Source of the DNA: Candidatus Nanohalarchaeota archaeon
Lineage (GTDB): Archaea; Nanohalarchaeota; Nanosalinia; Nanosalinales; Nanosalinaceae
Direction: 5' to 3'
DNA length: 64,000 bases
Assembly (NCBI GenBank): GCA_022729235.1
Contig: JALDAJ010000001.1
Span: forward strand, 762,442 to 826,441
Shown here one piece after another: positions 26,560 to 35,153 of this stretch; positions within the stretch are counted from its first letter, which is position 1; every line of letters starts with the position of its first letter. The notes beneath the pieces are model-generated. The model was not told where the DNA came from, did not search any database, and saw nothing but the letters and a program-made list of their open reading frames with translations. The position numbers were made by a program, and so were the translations under genes.

Positions 26560-26733
26560 TCAGAAATGCTGCAGGAATTTTTCTCTGGACACGGTGTGGT
26601 AGTCGTAGTCAGGAGAGAATATCTCGAATGTAGCGGTCTCCATCTCACCAATCCCGATTTCCGCGAAGTCGAATTCTTCCGGGACTTCTTCTACTAGTTC
26701 TGTCTTTGGTCCAAGAGAGATTCCGATCTTCAT
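26560..26733 (-). pseudogene. 57-aa fragment resembling the start of a sugar isomerase/endonuclease IV barrel
   Basis: The minus-strand frame encodes MKIGISLGPKTELVEEVPEE, then FDFAEIGIGEM and a short end. The first strand (KIGISLG) and second strand (FDFAEIGIGE) are what one sees at the start of xylose isomerase-like TIM barrels, which are normally 250-300 residues; here the frame stops after 57. It is therefore either a decayed gene or a separate small protein derived from such a barrel. It lies 36 nt upstream of prf1 on the same strand. Confidence 0.45.
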
Positions 26734-26802
26734 TTTAACCTAAATATTGAGAATTATTGATTTAAAGGCAATTTTCCCTCATTCTGACTATACAGGGATA
26801 TC

Positions 26803-27675
26803 ATGGTGACGATTATAGAGCTCGGTGTCGTAGTTGCTCTTTTGGCATCTCTGGTCTCAGCTTTAAGAGATGCGTTCCAGAAGAAGCTTACTGATGGCTT
26901 TACTTCTGTAGAGATTGGTTTTATCGGACAGGTTTACGGTGTTGTATTGCTGGCTCCCCTGACTCTTTACGTTTACCTTACGAGTGAGGCTGTGATGACA
27001 TCCACTGTTTTTCTTTCGATTCTCGTGGTTTCGACCTGCATAGTTCTCGCTTTTTACTTCTTCATCGAGGCGTTGAGAGACACGGATATATCGATCGTCT
27101 CGCCTTTGAGAAGGTCGACGCCTATAGTCGTCGCACTTCTGGAACCTCTAGTTCTGGGGGTAAGTTATCGTTCTGTTGTGTTGCTCGCCGGTGCTCTAGG
27201 GACTGTTGGTGCCTATGTATTGATGGCTGATGAAGGTTTCATGGAGCCTATACTGAATCTCAGGGAGAGAGGGGCTCAAATGGCTCTTGCCTCGACTTTT
27301 GTATTTGCTATATCTGCCATATCTCTGAGGTATGGAACCACTAATTACGATACTATTCTCTTCACTTATCTGGTCTACCTGCTAGGTCTAGTTGGTTTCT
27401 GGTTCTTGATGGTCGGAGGTTCCCATAGTGTTTCTAGACCTGACTACCTTGATTCCGATATGATATGGATGGGGTCTCTGAACACTGTGGCGGCGGTCAT
27501 GACCTTTTACGCCTTCTCACTTATATCTGCCTCTGAGGTTACTATCGTAAAGCAAACCACAGGGATATTCGGGATTCTCGTTGGAGGTGCGTACTTCAGG
27601 GAGTCAGAGTTGTTAAGAAAGCTCATCGGTACCCTGATAGTGATCGCCGGGGTTGTTCTGGTGGTCCTTTACTAG
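26803..27675 (+). CDS. EamA/DMT-superfamily transporter
   Basis: The 290-residue protein has ten predicted membrane spans in two EamA repeats, the first ending near GTVGAYVLMADEG and the second ending with LIGTLIVIAGVVLVVLY. The motif SPLRRSTPIVVALLEPLVLG corresponds to the conserved end of the first repeat. Members export or import small metabolites; the substrate cannot be told. It is convergent with valS, overlapping it by four bases. Confidence 0.88.
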   Translation: MVTIIELGVVVALLASLVSALRDAFQKKLTDGFTSVEIGFIGQVYGVVLLAPLTLYVYLTSEAVMTSTVFLSILVVSTCIVLAFYFFIEALRDTDISIVSPLRRSTPIVVALLEPLVLGVSYRSVVLLAGALGTVGAYVLMADEGFMEPILNLRERGAQMALASTFVFAISAISLRYGTTNYDTILFTYLVYLLGLVGFWFLMVGGSHSVSRPDYLDSDMIWMGSLNTVAAVMTFYAFSLISASEVTIVKQTTGIFGILVGGAYFRESELLRKLIGTLIVIAGVVLVVLY

Positions 27676-30266
27676 TTCTTCACTATCACGAACCCGTCTC
27701 CGGCTTCCAGCATCTCTCCTTCTCCCTTGTAGCGGTGTTCTTCTTCGACCTCGAACATCTCGGGTTTGAGTAGTTCGCCTGCAACTCTGAGTCTGCCGGC
27801 GTCAATCTTCCATTCGTTTTTCTCCAGAGCCTCTTCTATCTCGGAGACCTTGTTCCCGTACTCTGGTCCTGCGACCTCGTAGTCAAGCTTGATTTCGATG
27901 ACTTCCTGCTCGGTCTCCGGCTCTTCTTCGAGTACTTCCAGGGTGTCAACGTGCATAACGTCTTTGATGGCTGCCTGGAAGCCTTCGATATCGCCGTATA
28001 TCTGGACTTTTCTCAGGGTTTTGTTGAGAGGCATCTGCCTCTTCGACTTATACTTTCTCAGTGCGGAGATGACGTCCATCGCCTGTTCTCCCTTCTCCAG
28101 GTCTGCCCTGACTCCTTCTTTCTCGGGCCAGGAAGAGGTGTGGATGGAACCTTCCCCGTATATCTCGTGCCAGATCTCCTCGGTTATGTGAGAGAGGAAT
28201 GGCGCGAACATCTTCAGGAATGCGCGGTGTGACCGTCTGAGGGCGTGCTCGGCGGAACGGATGTCTTCTCCTTCCAGTCTCTGCTTTGATATCTCAAGGT
28301 AGTTGTCGCAGAAAGTTTCCCAGAAGACGTGTCTCAGGCGGTCGCGGGCTTTTGAGAACTCGTAGTTCTCCATTTTCTCGGTAACGTACTCTATGGTTTC
28401 ATCTAACTTGGCTAGCATCCACCTGTCGATTTCTTCCAGTTCCTCCTCCCGGACATCAGGGTCACGTGGTGCAAGCCTGTCAACAAGCTTTGAGGCGTTC
28501 CACAGTTTCCTGAGCAGTTTTTCACCTGCTTCAAGATCACCTTCGTTGAATGGGAGGTCGTCCCCGACCCTTGAACCTGCGCTCCAGTATCTTGCGGCGT
28601 CGACAGGGTACTCTTCCAGGACTTCCTGTGGAAGTACGACGTTTCCTTTTGATTTGGACATCTTTTCACGGTTCTCGTCAAGCACCATTCCGTTGATCAT
28701 GACATCCTCGAATGGGACTTCTCCGGTGTGTTCAAGACATTTTACAACTGTGTGGAAAAGCCAGAAGGAGATGATGTCGTGTCCCTGTGGTCTGAGGTTC
28801 ATAGGGTAAAGCCCTGGTCTCTGCATCATGTATTCTTCGCTCTCGGAGTCCCAGTCCCAGTCGGCGTTGATAAGCGGTGTTAGCGAGGAGGTTGCCCATG
28901 TGTCGAAGACATCCTCCTCCGGCTTAAAGTTCTGCGAGCTGCAGTCAGGGCATTCATCGACTGGTGGCTCGTCCTGCAGCGGGTCGACTGGTAGCTGTTC
29001 TTTTTCCGCTATTATCTCCTGTCCGCAGTCTTTACAGTACCAGACCGGGAACGGGATACCGGAATCCCGCTGTCTTGAGATACACCAGTCCCACTGTAGA
29101 CCTTCGATCCAGTGCTTGTACCGCGTGAACATCTTTTCAGGGTACCAGTCCAGTTCTTTACCTGCTTCCAGGTATTCTTCCCTCTTGTCAAGCAGCTTGA
29201 CGTACCACTGTTCTGTTACCAGGAATTCTATCCCGGTTCCACAGCGTTCGTGGACCTGGACAGTGTGAGTTATATCCTCCTGTTCGAGCAGGTTATTGGC
29301 TTCTTGGAGGTCTTTTATTATGGCCTTTCTGGCTTCATCAGTTGTCATACCTTCGTACTCTCCGGCGACATCAGTCATGATACCTGCCTCGTCTATTGCA
29401 ACGCGCAGATCAAGATTGTGTGCTTGGTACCATTCGATGTCTGTCTGGTCTCCGAAGGTACAGCACATGACTACGCCAGTACCCTTCTCCATTTCAACAC
29501 GCTCGTCTTTGAGTATAGGGACCTCGTGACCGAAGATAGGGACGACTGCGTCTTCTCCTGCAAGGTGGCTGTTGGCGTCATCATCAGGGTGTACAAATAT
29601 TGCGACACATGCCGGCAGGAGTTCTGGTCTTGTAGTTGATATGACTACTGAGCCTTCTCCCGCGGCAAGTTCGAACTCTATGTCGTTGAAGCTTGAATGT
29701 TTCTCCGCGTCCTCTGTCTCAACCTGGGATATAGCGGTCTCGCACTCAGGACACCAGATAGCGGGTGCTTCCTCCCGGTATTCTCTGCCGTTCTCGTAGA
29801 GGTCGATGAAGGAGAGCTGTGATATTTTCTGGACACGGGGTTCTATGGTCTTGTATACATTGCTCCAGTCCATCGAGAACGCGAACGTCTGCATGACCTC
29901 TTCGAATTCTTCCTCGTATTCTTCGCATATCTTCCGGGTTTTCTCCTGGAACTTTCTACGCGTAAAGTTCTGGTGCTCTATACCGAGTTCTCTTTCTGTT
30001 AAACGTTCTGATGCGATCCCGTTGTCGTCGTGCCCGAATGGGAAGTAAACATTTTTTCCACGCATCCGCTGGAACCGTGCCATAAAGTCTGTTAGTGTGT
30101 TTCCGTAGGTGTGTCCGAAGTGCAGGTTTCCTGATACAGTTGGTGGTGGCGTGTCGATTGAGAATACCTCTGCATCACTTTCCCTGTCGTAGAAATAGGT
30201 CTCGTTTTGAACCCATCTGTTACTCCATTTCTGTTCGGATTCTTCTGGATGGTAGTTTCCTTTCAT
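27672..30266 (-). CDS. valS: Valyl-tRNA synthetase
   Basis: ValRS charges tRNA-Val and edits threonine. The 864-residue protein has the HIGH-type motif GNLHFGHTYGN near residue 48, a zinc-binding cysteine set (CPECETAISQ; CKDC and CPDC), the editing domain (VISTTRPELLPACVA) and KMSKSKGNVV in the C-terminal half. The arrangement is the archaeal form without the long bacterial C-terminal coiled coil. The leader upstream carries two stable structures (see 30284-30305 and 30408-30483). Confidence 0.97.
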   Translation of the reverse strand: MKGNYHPEESEQKWSNRWVQNETYFYDRESDAEVFSIDTPPPTVSGNLHFGHTYGNTLTDFMARFQRMRGKNVYFPFGHDDNGIASERLTERELGIEHQNFTRRKFQEKTRKICEEYEEEFEEVMQTFAFSMDWSNVYKTIEPRVQKISQLSFIDLYENGREYREEAPAIWCPECETAISQVETEDAEKHSSFNDIEFELAAGEGSVVISTTRPELLPACVAIFVHPDDDANSHLAGEDAVVPIFGHEVPILKDERVEMEKGTGVVMCCTFGDQTDIEWYQAHNLDLRVAIDEAGIMTDVAGEYEGMTTDEARKAIIKDLQEANNLLEQEDITHTVQVHERCGTGIEFLVTEQWYVKLLDKREEYLEAGKELDWYPEKMFTRYKHWIEGLQWDWCISRQRDSGIPFPVWYCKDCGQEIIAEKEQLPVDPLQDEPPVDECPDCSSQNFKPEEDVFDTWATSSLTPLINADWDWDSESEEYMMQRPGLYPMNLRPQGHDIISFWLFHTVVKCLEHTGEVPFEDVMINGMVLDENREKMSKSKGNVVLPQEVLEEYPVDAARYWSAGSRVGDDLPFNEGDLEAGEKLLRKLWNASKLVDRLAPRDPDVREEELEEIDRWMLAKLDETIEYVTEKMENYEFSKARDRLRHVFWETFCDNYLEISKQRLEGEDIRSAEHALRRSHRAFLKMFAPFLSHITEEIWHEIYGEGSIHTSSWPEKEGVRADLEKGEQAMDVISALRKYKSKRQMPLNKTLRKVQIYGDIEGFQAAIKDVMHVDTLEVLEEEPETEQEVIEIKLDYEVAGPEYGNKVSEIEEALEKNEWKIDAGRLRVAGELLKPEMFEVEEEHRYKGEGEMLEAGDGFVIVKN

Positions 30267-30283
30267 ATTTCTCGGTCCTTAAA

Positions 30284-30305
30284 AGGAGTCGACTGTACGA
30301 CTCTT
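30284..30305 (-). promoter_or_regulatory. Hairpin next to the valS ribosome site
   Basis: On the valS strand, GAGTCG-TACAGT-CGACTC forms a six-pair stem extended by A-T and G-U pairs. It ends about ten bases before AAGGA, the likely valS Shine-Dalgarno. TCCTTTTAAGGA just after it is itself self-complementary and could hide the ribosome site. Confidence 0.45.
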
Positions 30306-30407
30306 AAATTCCTTTTCAGGTTTTGAGGAGTGGTAAAGCTGTGTCTGGTTGATGTCGAGTTTGTGCAAGTTAAGCCACCTTTGAAAATCAAGTTGGGTAA
30401 AAGGGCC

Positions 30408-30483
30408 GGAGCTTCTTCAGGGGTTGAGAACTGTTCCTGACCGTACAAAACGGCCACCCTTGGTTGGATGGGTTGATAGCTCC
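30408..30483 (-). ncRNA. Candidate 76-nt four-helix, tRNA-like RNA in the valS leader
   Basis: A closing stem GGAGCT/AGCTCC (30478-30483 with 30408-30413) encloses three hairpins read on the minus strand: ACCC/GGGT; GGCCG/CGGTC with a seven-base loop TTTTGTA; and TCAGG/CCTGA. The size of 76 nt, a 5-bp stem with a 7-nt loop in the middle and three arms recall a tRNA cloverleaf. It lacks a GTTC-type T-loop, so it is not an ordinary tRNA. It lies about 140 nt before valS. The remainder of 30306-30592 shows no supported gene; a 64-codon minus frame there is basic and unlike the proteome. Confidence 0.3.
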
Positions 30484-30592
30484 ATAACAGGGTAAATGTA
30501 CGCGAATTTTATAAAATCACTTTCTTTTGTACAGGGTTGTTCACTCAAAACGAAAAGCCATATAAAGATTTTTTATCTTATAGTCACAACAT

Positions 30593-30979
30593 ATGAACAG
30601 CAATTTTGCCTCCGGAAATCTTCCGGAGAGACCTGAGATAGATATGCTTGATGGTCTACGCTTAGAATATGTCTCCAGTGTTTTGAGGTTCTTTGCAGAC
30701 GTCTCAGACCTTCGTTTCACTGGAGAATTCGTTGATTGCGAAGAGTACAGCAGGATAATTGTTCTCGTAAACGGTGTTAAGAGGACAGAGGATATCGATG
30801 AGGCGATAGCCCAGCTTACAGATGAGAGTCCTGAGAAGATTCTCATAGAGGATGAAAGTAGTAAAGTAGCCTGTTACCAGTTCTCTATAGGAGAGGAGGG
30901 GCTAGAGACTAATTTTGTTCTCGTGTGCTCGGATGAACTGCCGGATACGTGTCCTGTTACGGATTTTTACAGTATCTAG
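30593..30979 (+). CDS. Hypothetical protein, 128 aa
   Basis: An acidic soluble protein with alternating strands and helices (YSRIIVLVNGVKRTEDIDEA in the middle; TNFVLVCSDELPDTCP near the end). It has no signal peptide and no known motif. It lies behind an AT-rich region with a possible TATA (CATATAAAG, around 30560). The N-terminus before PERPEIDMLD may be shorter than drawn. Confidence 0.6.
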   Translation: MNSNFASGNLPERPEIDMLDGLRLEYVSSVLRFFADVSDLRFTGEFVDCEEYSRIIVLVNGVKRTEDIDEAIAQLTDESPEKILIEDESSKVACYQFSIGEEGLETNFVLVCSDELPDTCPVTDFYSI

Positions 30980-31022
30980 AATCACTGCCTCCCGTTACAC
31001 TCGGTTTCTGTGAGAGCCTGTT

Positions 31023-31805
31023 CTAGGATGCAAAACGTGACAGCTTCGCATCTCCCGGAAACTCCATGCCGTCTTCCGCGAACACGACTTTCGCGCCGAT
31101 TTCCTCATCCAGCCACTCTTTCTGCTCGTCTAGGTCGGTGTCAAGGAACTTGTACCCGAAATGCGTCACTATAACAGTGTTGATGTCTAGGTCTTCTACG
31201 ATATCCGGTATCTCGTCCAGAGAGGTGTGGCTGGGTACACTTTCATTCCTCGGTCTTCCACAGTAGACTACTACGATGTCGCAGTCCTGGTAGAATGCTG
31301 TCAGCTCTTCCGAGTACTCTGTGTCCGTCCAGAAACCGACTGATTTTTCCTCTGTCTCCAGTATGAAGCCCTGGGTCTTGGGGTCGCCGTGGAACATCTG
31401 CTGCGACCTTATAGCCAGGTCTTTGAACTCGTGCTCCGAGCCTTCTTCAAGCGTTTCTACGCGCCCAATCTGGTTCTGGTGGTAGTCGGTTATACATTTC
31501 TCTATATCTCCGTAACCTCTTAACACGGATTCGTTCGCAAACACTGCGCCTTCTTTCTCGTTAACCTCGGTTATCATCTCTATAAGCGCGTTCGCATCGT
31601 TGACGTGGTCGAGGTGTCCGTGTGAAACGATGACTGCTTCTGTCTCCTCTGGTTCGTCCATCTCGTGGCAGTGCACGAGCGCTCCGGGTCCAGGATCGAC
31701 ATGTACCTGCGTCTCATCCGTCTTGACCAGAATACCTCCGGTTTTCCGTCTCTGAGTTCCTGTAACGTAGCGCCCTCCGCCTGTCCCTAGAAAATGGAGT
31801 TTCAT
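31023..31805 (-). CDS. Metallo-beta-lactamase-fold hydrolase, RNase Z-like
   Basis: The 260-residue protein begins MKLHFLGTGGGRYVTGTQRR, the RNase Z/PhnP-type N-terminus, and carries VSHGHLDHVND (HxHxDH), FWTDTEYSE and VIVTHFGYKF as later metal ligands. It resembles the single-domain RNase Z-like group rather than glyoxalase II. It lacks an evident flexible exosite arm, so a role in tRNA 3' processing is possible but unproven; other phosphodiesterase roles exist in the family. Confidence 0.8.
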   Translation of the reverse strand: MKLHFLGTGGGRYVTGTQRRKTGGILVKTDETQVHVDPGPGALVHCHEMDEPEETEAVIVSHGHLDHVNDANALIEMITEVNEKEGAVFANESVLRGYGDIEKCITDYHQNQIGRVETLEEGSEHEFKDLAIRSQQMFHGDPKTQGFILETEEKSVGFWTDTEYSEELTAFYQDCDIVVVYCGRPRNESVPSHTSLDEIPDIVEDLDINTVIVTHFGYKFLDTDLDEQKEWLDEEIGAKVVFAEDGMEFPGDAKLSRFAS

Positions 31806-31903
31806 GAGGTTTCAAGTCCTTGCTAAGTCTAATAATGTTTTCCTGTAGTTGGTTGCGGATCTGCCCATGATTTCTAATAAAAGCTTTTGTCTCCAGTTGT
31901 TTA

Positions 31904-32215
31904 ATGGAGCTTATGAGTTCTGCTGAATATATAGATACTGTAGAAACCTCAAAAGGATCTAAGGTCGCCTATGGAACTTTTCTGAATGATGAAGGAGAGA
32001 AATATTCTGTCTGGGTGAGAGAGGGTGGTGGTTGTATGGATATAACTTTGAATCATGCTTGGGGAGATTCCAAAACATATGTTGTCGATGTAAATCCTCT
32101 AGATTCGGAGAAAAATCCTTGGCTGCCTGGTGATGACGAAGAACTTGGTAAGTTTGCAGACTGGGCACTAAAGAAGTCTGATCAATGGAAGAGGACTATC
32201 CAGAAACTCGCCTGA
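31904..32215 (+). CDS. Hypothetical protein, 103 aa
   Basis: A small protein of mixed alpha/beta character with Trp-rich segments (KYSVWVREGGG, MDITLNHAWGDSK, FADWALKKSDQWKR). No family recognised. A second ATG nine bases in is an equally good start. It begins a run of short plus-strand genes up to metG. Confidence 0.6.
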   Translation: MELMSSAEYIDTVETSKGSKVAYGTFLNDEGEKYSVWVREGGGCMDITLNHAWGDSKTYVVDVNPLDSEKNPWLPGDDEELGKFADWALKKSDQWKRTIQKLA

Positions 32216-32266
32216 GTAACTTCTCTTACCAAAACCTTTAATAGTGTCACTGAGCAATAACAACAT

Positions 32267-32383
32267 ATGCAAGTGGCTGAACAGGCGTATGACGATGTCG
32301 CCCAGAAAAACCTTGAAGAGCTCAGAGAGGAAGTCCCTGTAAGGGACGTAGAGCTCCAGAGAAGGGAGTTTTCAACTGGGTGA
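32267..32383 (+). CDS. Small protein, 38 aa
   Basis: The frame MQVAEQAYDDVAQKNLEELR continues to REFSTG and stops seven bases before the next ATG. A likely TATA (CTTTAATAG, about 32236) precedes the start by 30 nt. The peptide is helical and charged, like the neighbouring products. Function unknown. Confidence 0.5.
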   Translation: MQVAEQAYDDVAQKNLEELREEVPVRDVELQRREFSTG

Positions 32384-32389
32384 TTCTTT

Positions 32390-32704
32390 ATGGATAGAGT
32401 AGATATCGTGGATGTTGATGGTAATCGTTACGTTGCTGTCCCAGAGGTAAGTAGCTTGTCAGGAAAGATGGAAATAACTGTAGTAGATTACTCTGACAGG
32501 CACTTCCTGGATAATTCCCGGGAGAATGTTGGAGACACCACGGTAGTGGACGAGCAGTCGTATATGTCAAATCGTTGGTCGACCTACAGAAAAGTTATTG
32601 AGTCTATGAACCAAGACAATGAAGACCCAGTCGAAGCTATTCTTGGAGAAAATGTCAGTGAGGAAGAGCTTACAGGTTCGCCTACGGCAGGAGCCTTCAG
32701 GTGA
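32390..32704 (+). CDS. Hypothetical protein, 104 aa
   Basis: An acidic protein beginning MDRVDIVDVDGNRYVAVPEV with a likely beta-rich N-terminal half and a helical C-terminal half. It is 7 nt after the 38-residue gene and 60 nt before the 73-residue one, consistent with a small operon. No recognised domain. Confidence 0.6.
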   Translation: MDRVDIVDVDGNRYVAVPEVSSLSGKMEITVVDYSDRHFLDNSRENVGDTTVVDEQSYMSNRWSTYRKVIESMNQDNEDPVEAILGENVSEEELTGSPTAGAFR

Positions 32705-32763
32705 TATTATCTGGGAAAAATGCTGAGTTCAAAGAGGTATCTATCAATATTTGAGGTGAGATC

Positions 32764-32985
32764 ATGACACAAGACGAAACACCGGCACTTCCCGCTGGCG
32801 ATGATAAGATCATTGTCGCAGGAGACGCTGACGGAGACTTTGAATCTGCTCTAGAATATGACGTGCATAGAGTAGAGCAGGGTGAGGTAGAGGACGTTGG
32901 TCTGGGATACGATGCAGACGGCGATGTAAGAGGAGAGATTTTGGGAGTATCTCAGTACCACGAAGATGTAGACGTGATTAGGTAG
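32764..32985 (+). CDS. Hypothetical very acidic protein, 73 aa
   Basis: The product contains repeated Asp/Gly-rich turns (AGDADGDFESALEYD, GYDADGDVRGE), which resemble but do not fulfil an EF-hand loop. A GAGGTGAGATC ribosome site lies right before the ATG. It is convergent with metG, 4 nt apart. Confidence 0.6.
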   Translation: MTQDETPALPAGDDKIIVAGDADGDFESALEYDVHRVEQGEVEDVGLGYDADGDVRGEILGVSQYHEDVDVIR

Positions 32986-32989
32986 TTCT

Positions 32990-35095
32990 CTACTTAACCT
33001 CACTCCCTATTTCCATTTCTTCTTCTGTTCCTAGCAGTGCTACGTTGCCGTCTTCGTCTTCTGCAGCGAGCATCATGCACTCGCTCTTCTCTCCCCGCAG
33101 TTCGGATGCTTCGAGGTTGGCTAGTACCACTACCATGCGTCCTTCCAGCTCTTCTGGTTCGTAGTGGTTGACGAGTCCGGCACAGGTCTGTAATTGCTCG
33201 CTTCCAACATCTATCTGGACTTTGTACAACCTGTCCGCGTTTGGATGTTCCTCTACTTCAATTATTTTTCCTATCCTGATGTCTATTTCCTGGAATTCTT
33301 CGAATGAAATCTCGTCTGTCATTTTGACACCCTCTGTTTCTTCATCTTGTTCCTCTTCTTTTTTATCCTCTGCATCGACCTTTTCAAAGAGTACTTCTCG
33401 CTCGCCGAGCTCGTGACCGGATTCGATTCCGCCTAGAAGAGGGTCGATGAACTCGTCGTAGCCTTCCTCGGCGTGTATATCCGTGTCTAGCATATCCTCT
33501 ATCTTCTCCGAGGCTTCTGGTGTGAATGGGTACAGTAACACGGCGAGTCCTCTAACAATCTGTACTGCGACCTGTAGCACTGCTTCTCTCCTGTCTTCAT
33601 TGTTCCACGGTTCTTCCTCGCTTAAGTATTGGTCGCCGAGTCTCGCAAGTTCTAGCGCCTTGTTTAGTCCTTCACGAAGATTATGGTCTTCAAACGCTTC
33701 CTGGTACTCATCTACTATCTTCTCGGCGCGGTGGATAGCTTCCTCGTCTGCCCTCTCCAGTTCCCCAACAGGTACTTCGTTGTCGAACCATTTCTCGGTT
33801 AATGCGAGCGTCCGGTTGACGAAGTTGCCGACCGTGTCGTTGAGGACGTTATTGATCTCGGATTCGAAGTCGTCCCAGGAGAACGTGGTGTCCTGTCCCT
33901 GCGGCAGGTTGCGTGATAGGTAGAACCTCCAGTAATCTGAGGGGTACATGTCCAGTGCTTCCTCAGTGGAAAGCCCTTTACCCCGCGACTTCGAGAACTT
34001 GGTGTCTTCCGCGAGCAGGAACTCCTGGATGAATTCGTAGTAAGGCATTGTGTACTGTTCTTCTTCTGTCGAGGCACCTATCAGCATCGATGGCCAGATA
34101 ACGGTGTGGAATATGGTGTTGTCCTTGCCGATTGAGTAGTATACCTTGCTCTGGTAGTCTTTCCAGTACTTCTTCCATGTCGCATCGGCTTCGCCGCTGC
34201 TTTCGTGACCTTTTTCGGCAAAAAGCTCACGTGTGAATCCGATGTATCCTATCGGCGCGTCGAACCAGACATAAAGCACCTTGTTATCGTATCTCTCTGG
34301 GTCGAGCTTCTGGACGTCGAGTCCTTCGTTTTCTATTCTTTCGTTGACTCTTTCTGAGGGTATTTCGAAGCCCCAGTTGATGTCTCTCGTGATGCACCGT
34401 TGTTCTGTTCCCTCGATAGCGTTCCTGACCTCTTCTATCTTCGAGTCAGGTACTGGCTGTGTATCCGCCTCTTCCAGCCATTCGTTCAGCTTGTCCTTGA
34501 ACTGTGGCAGATCGAGGAACAGGTGTGTGGTGTCCCTGAACTCTATGTCGCGCTCGCCGCAGATCTGGCACTCCGGCTCGATTATCTCTTCTGGTTCAAC
34601 TAACTTTCCGCAGTCATCGCATTGGTCGCCCCGCGCTAAACCTCCACAGTGCGGGCATTCACCTTCGATGTACCGGTCAGGTAAGAAGCGCTCGTCGTTT
34701 AAACAGTACGGCAGGTTCTGCTCTTTCTCTTTTATGTAACCCGAGCAGTAAAGTTCTTCGAACATGTCATGTGTCTGTTTCCGGTTGTACTCGCTGTGCG
34801 TGTCCGAGTAGATGGAGAAGTCCATGTCCATACGTTCCAGGACTTTTTTCACTTTCTCGTGCTGCTCCTGTTTCAGTTCTTCCACCGGGATTCCGCGTTC
34901 AATAGCTTCCAGTTCCAGCGGTGTGCCGTGCACATCACTTCCGCAGACGTAGATGTTATCCGTGCCTTTCAGGTCAAGGTAGCGGTGGAATATATCCGCG
35001 GGGAGAAGGCTTCCTACGATGTTTCCAAGGTGAGGTACTCCGTGGATGTACGGCAGTGCCGATGTAACAGTTACGCGTTCGTGTTCGAAGGTGAT
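32990..35095 (-). CDS. metG: Methionyl-tRNA synthetase with fused C-terminal tRNA-binding domain, start unclear
   Basis: The protein is recognisable well upstream of the first canonical start (GTG at 34933): the preceding 54 codons encode VTVTSALPYIHGVPHLGN, the HIGH-motif N-terminus of MetRS. That frame runs back to an ATC at 35093-35095 and then a TGA, with no ATG, GTG or TTG between. The knuckle domain has CPHC, CDDC and CQIC cysteines. The KMSKS loop reads TKFSKSRGKG. The last 110 residues are an EMAP/Trbp111-type OB fold (DIRIGKIIEVEEHPNADRLY). From 35095 the length is 701 residues. Deleting one A from GTGAATC would restore a GTG start, so either an indel or non-standard initiation is involved. 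Confidence 0.9.
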   Translation of the reverse strand: MTFEHERVTVTSALPYIHGVPHLGNIVGSLLPADIFHRYLDLKGTDNIYVCGSDVHGTPLELEAIERGIPVEELKQEQHEKVKKVLERMDMDFSIYSDTHSEYNRKQTHDMFEELYCSGYIKEKEQNLPYCLNDERFLPDRYIEGECPHCGGLARGDQCDDCGKLVEPEEIIEPECQICGERDIEFRDTTHLFLDLPQFKDKLNEWLEEADTQPVPDSKIEEVRNAIEGTEQRCITRDINWGFEIPSERVNERIENEGLDVQKLDPERYDNKVLYVWFDAPIGYIGFTRELFAEKGHESSGEADATWKKYWKDYQSKVYYSIGKDNTIFHTVIWPSMLIGASTEEEQYTMPYYEFIQEFLLAEDTKFSKSRGKGLSTEEALDMYPSDYWRFYLSRNLPQGQDTTFSWDDFESEINNVLNDTVGNFVNRTLALTEKWFDNEVPVGELERADEEAIHRAEKIVDEYQEAFEDHNLREGLNKALELARLGDQYLSEEEPWNNEDRREAVLQVAVQIVRGLAVLLYPFTPEASEKIEDMLDTDIHAEEGYDEFIDPLLGGIESGHELGEREVLFEKVDAEDKKEEEQDEETEGVKMTDEISFEEFQEIDIRIGKIIEVEEHPNADRLYKVQIDVGSEQLQTCAGLVNHYEPEELEGRMVVVLANLEASELRGEKSECMMLAAEDEDGNVALLGTEEEMEIGSEVK

Positions 35096-35153
35096 TCACC
35101 TAGGGAAGTCTATGAAGGCAATTCTTTAAACAGCTTTCTTGTGTGACCTTGTG

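Noticed and set aside
30263-30457. 64-codon minus-strand ORF whose stop overlaps the valS start
   Set aside because: The ATGA overlap is suggestive, but the product is basic and Thr/Ser/Pro-rich, unlike the proteome, and the DNA is better explained by RNA structure.
30408-30483. Ordinary functional tRNA
   Set aside because: The size and arms fit, but there is no GTTCRA-type T-loop and position 37 is a pyrimidine; kept only as a candidate structured RNA.
32764-32985. EF-hand calcium-binding protein
   Set aside because: The DADGD turns resemble EF loops but the flanking helices and the position-12 Glu are not in register.
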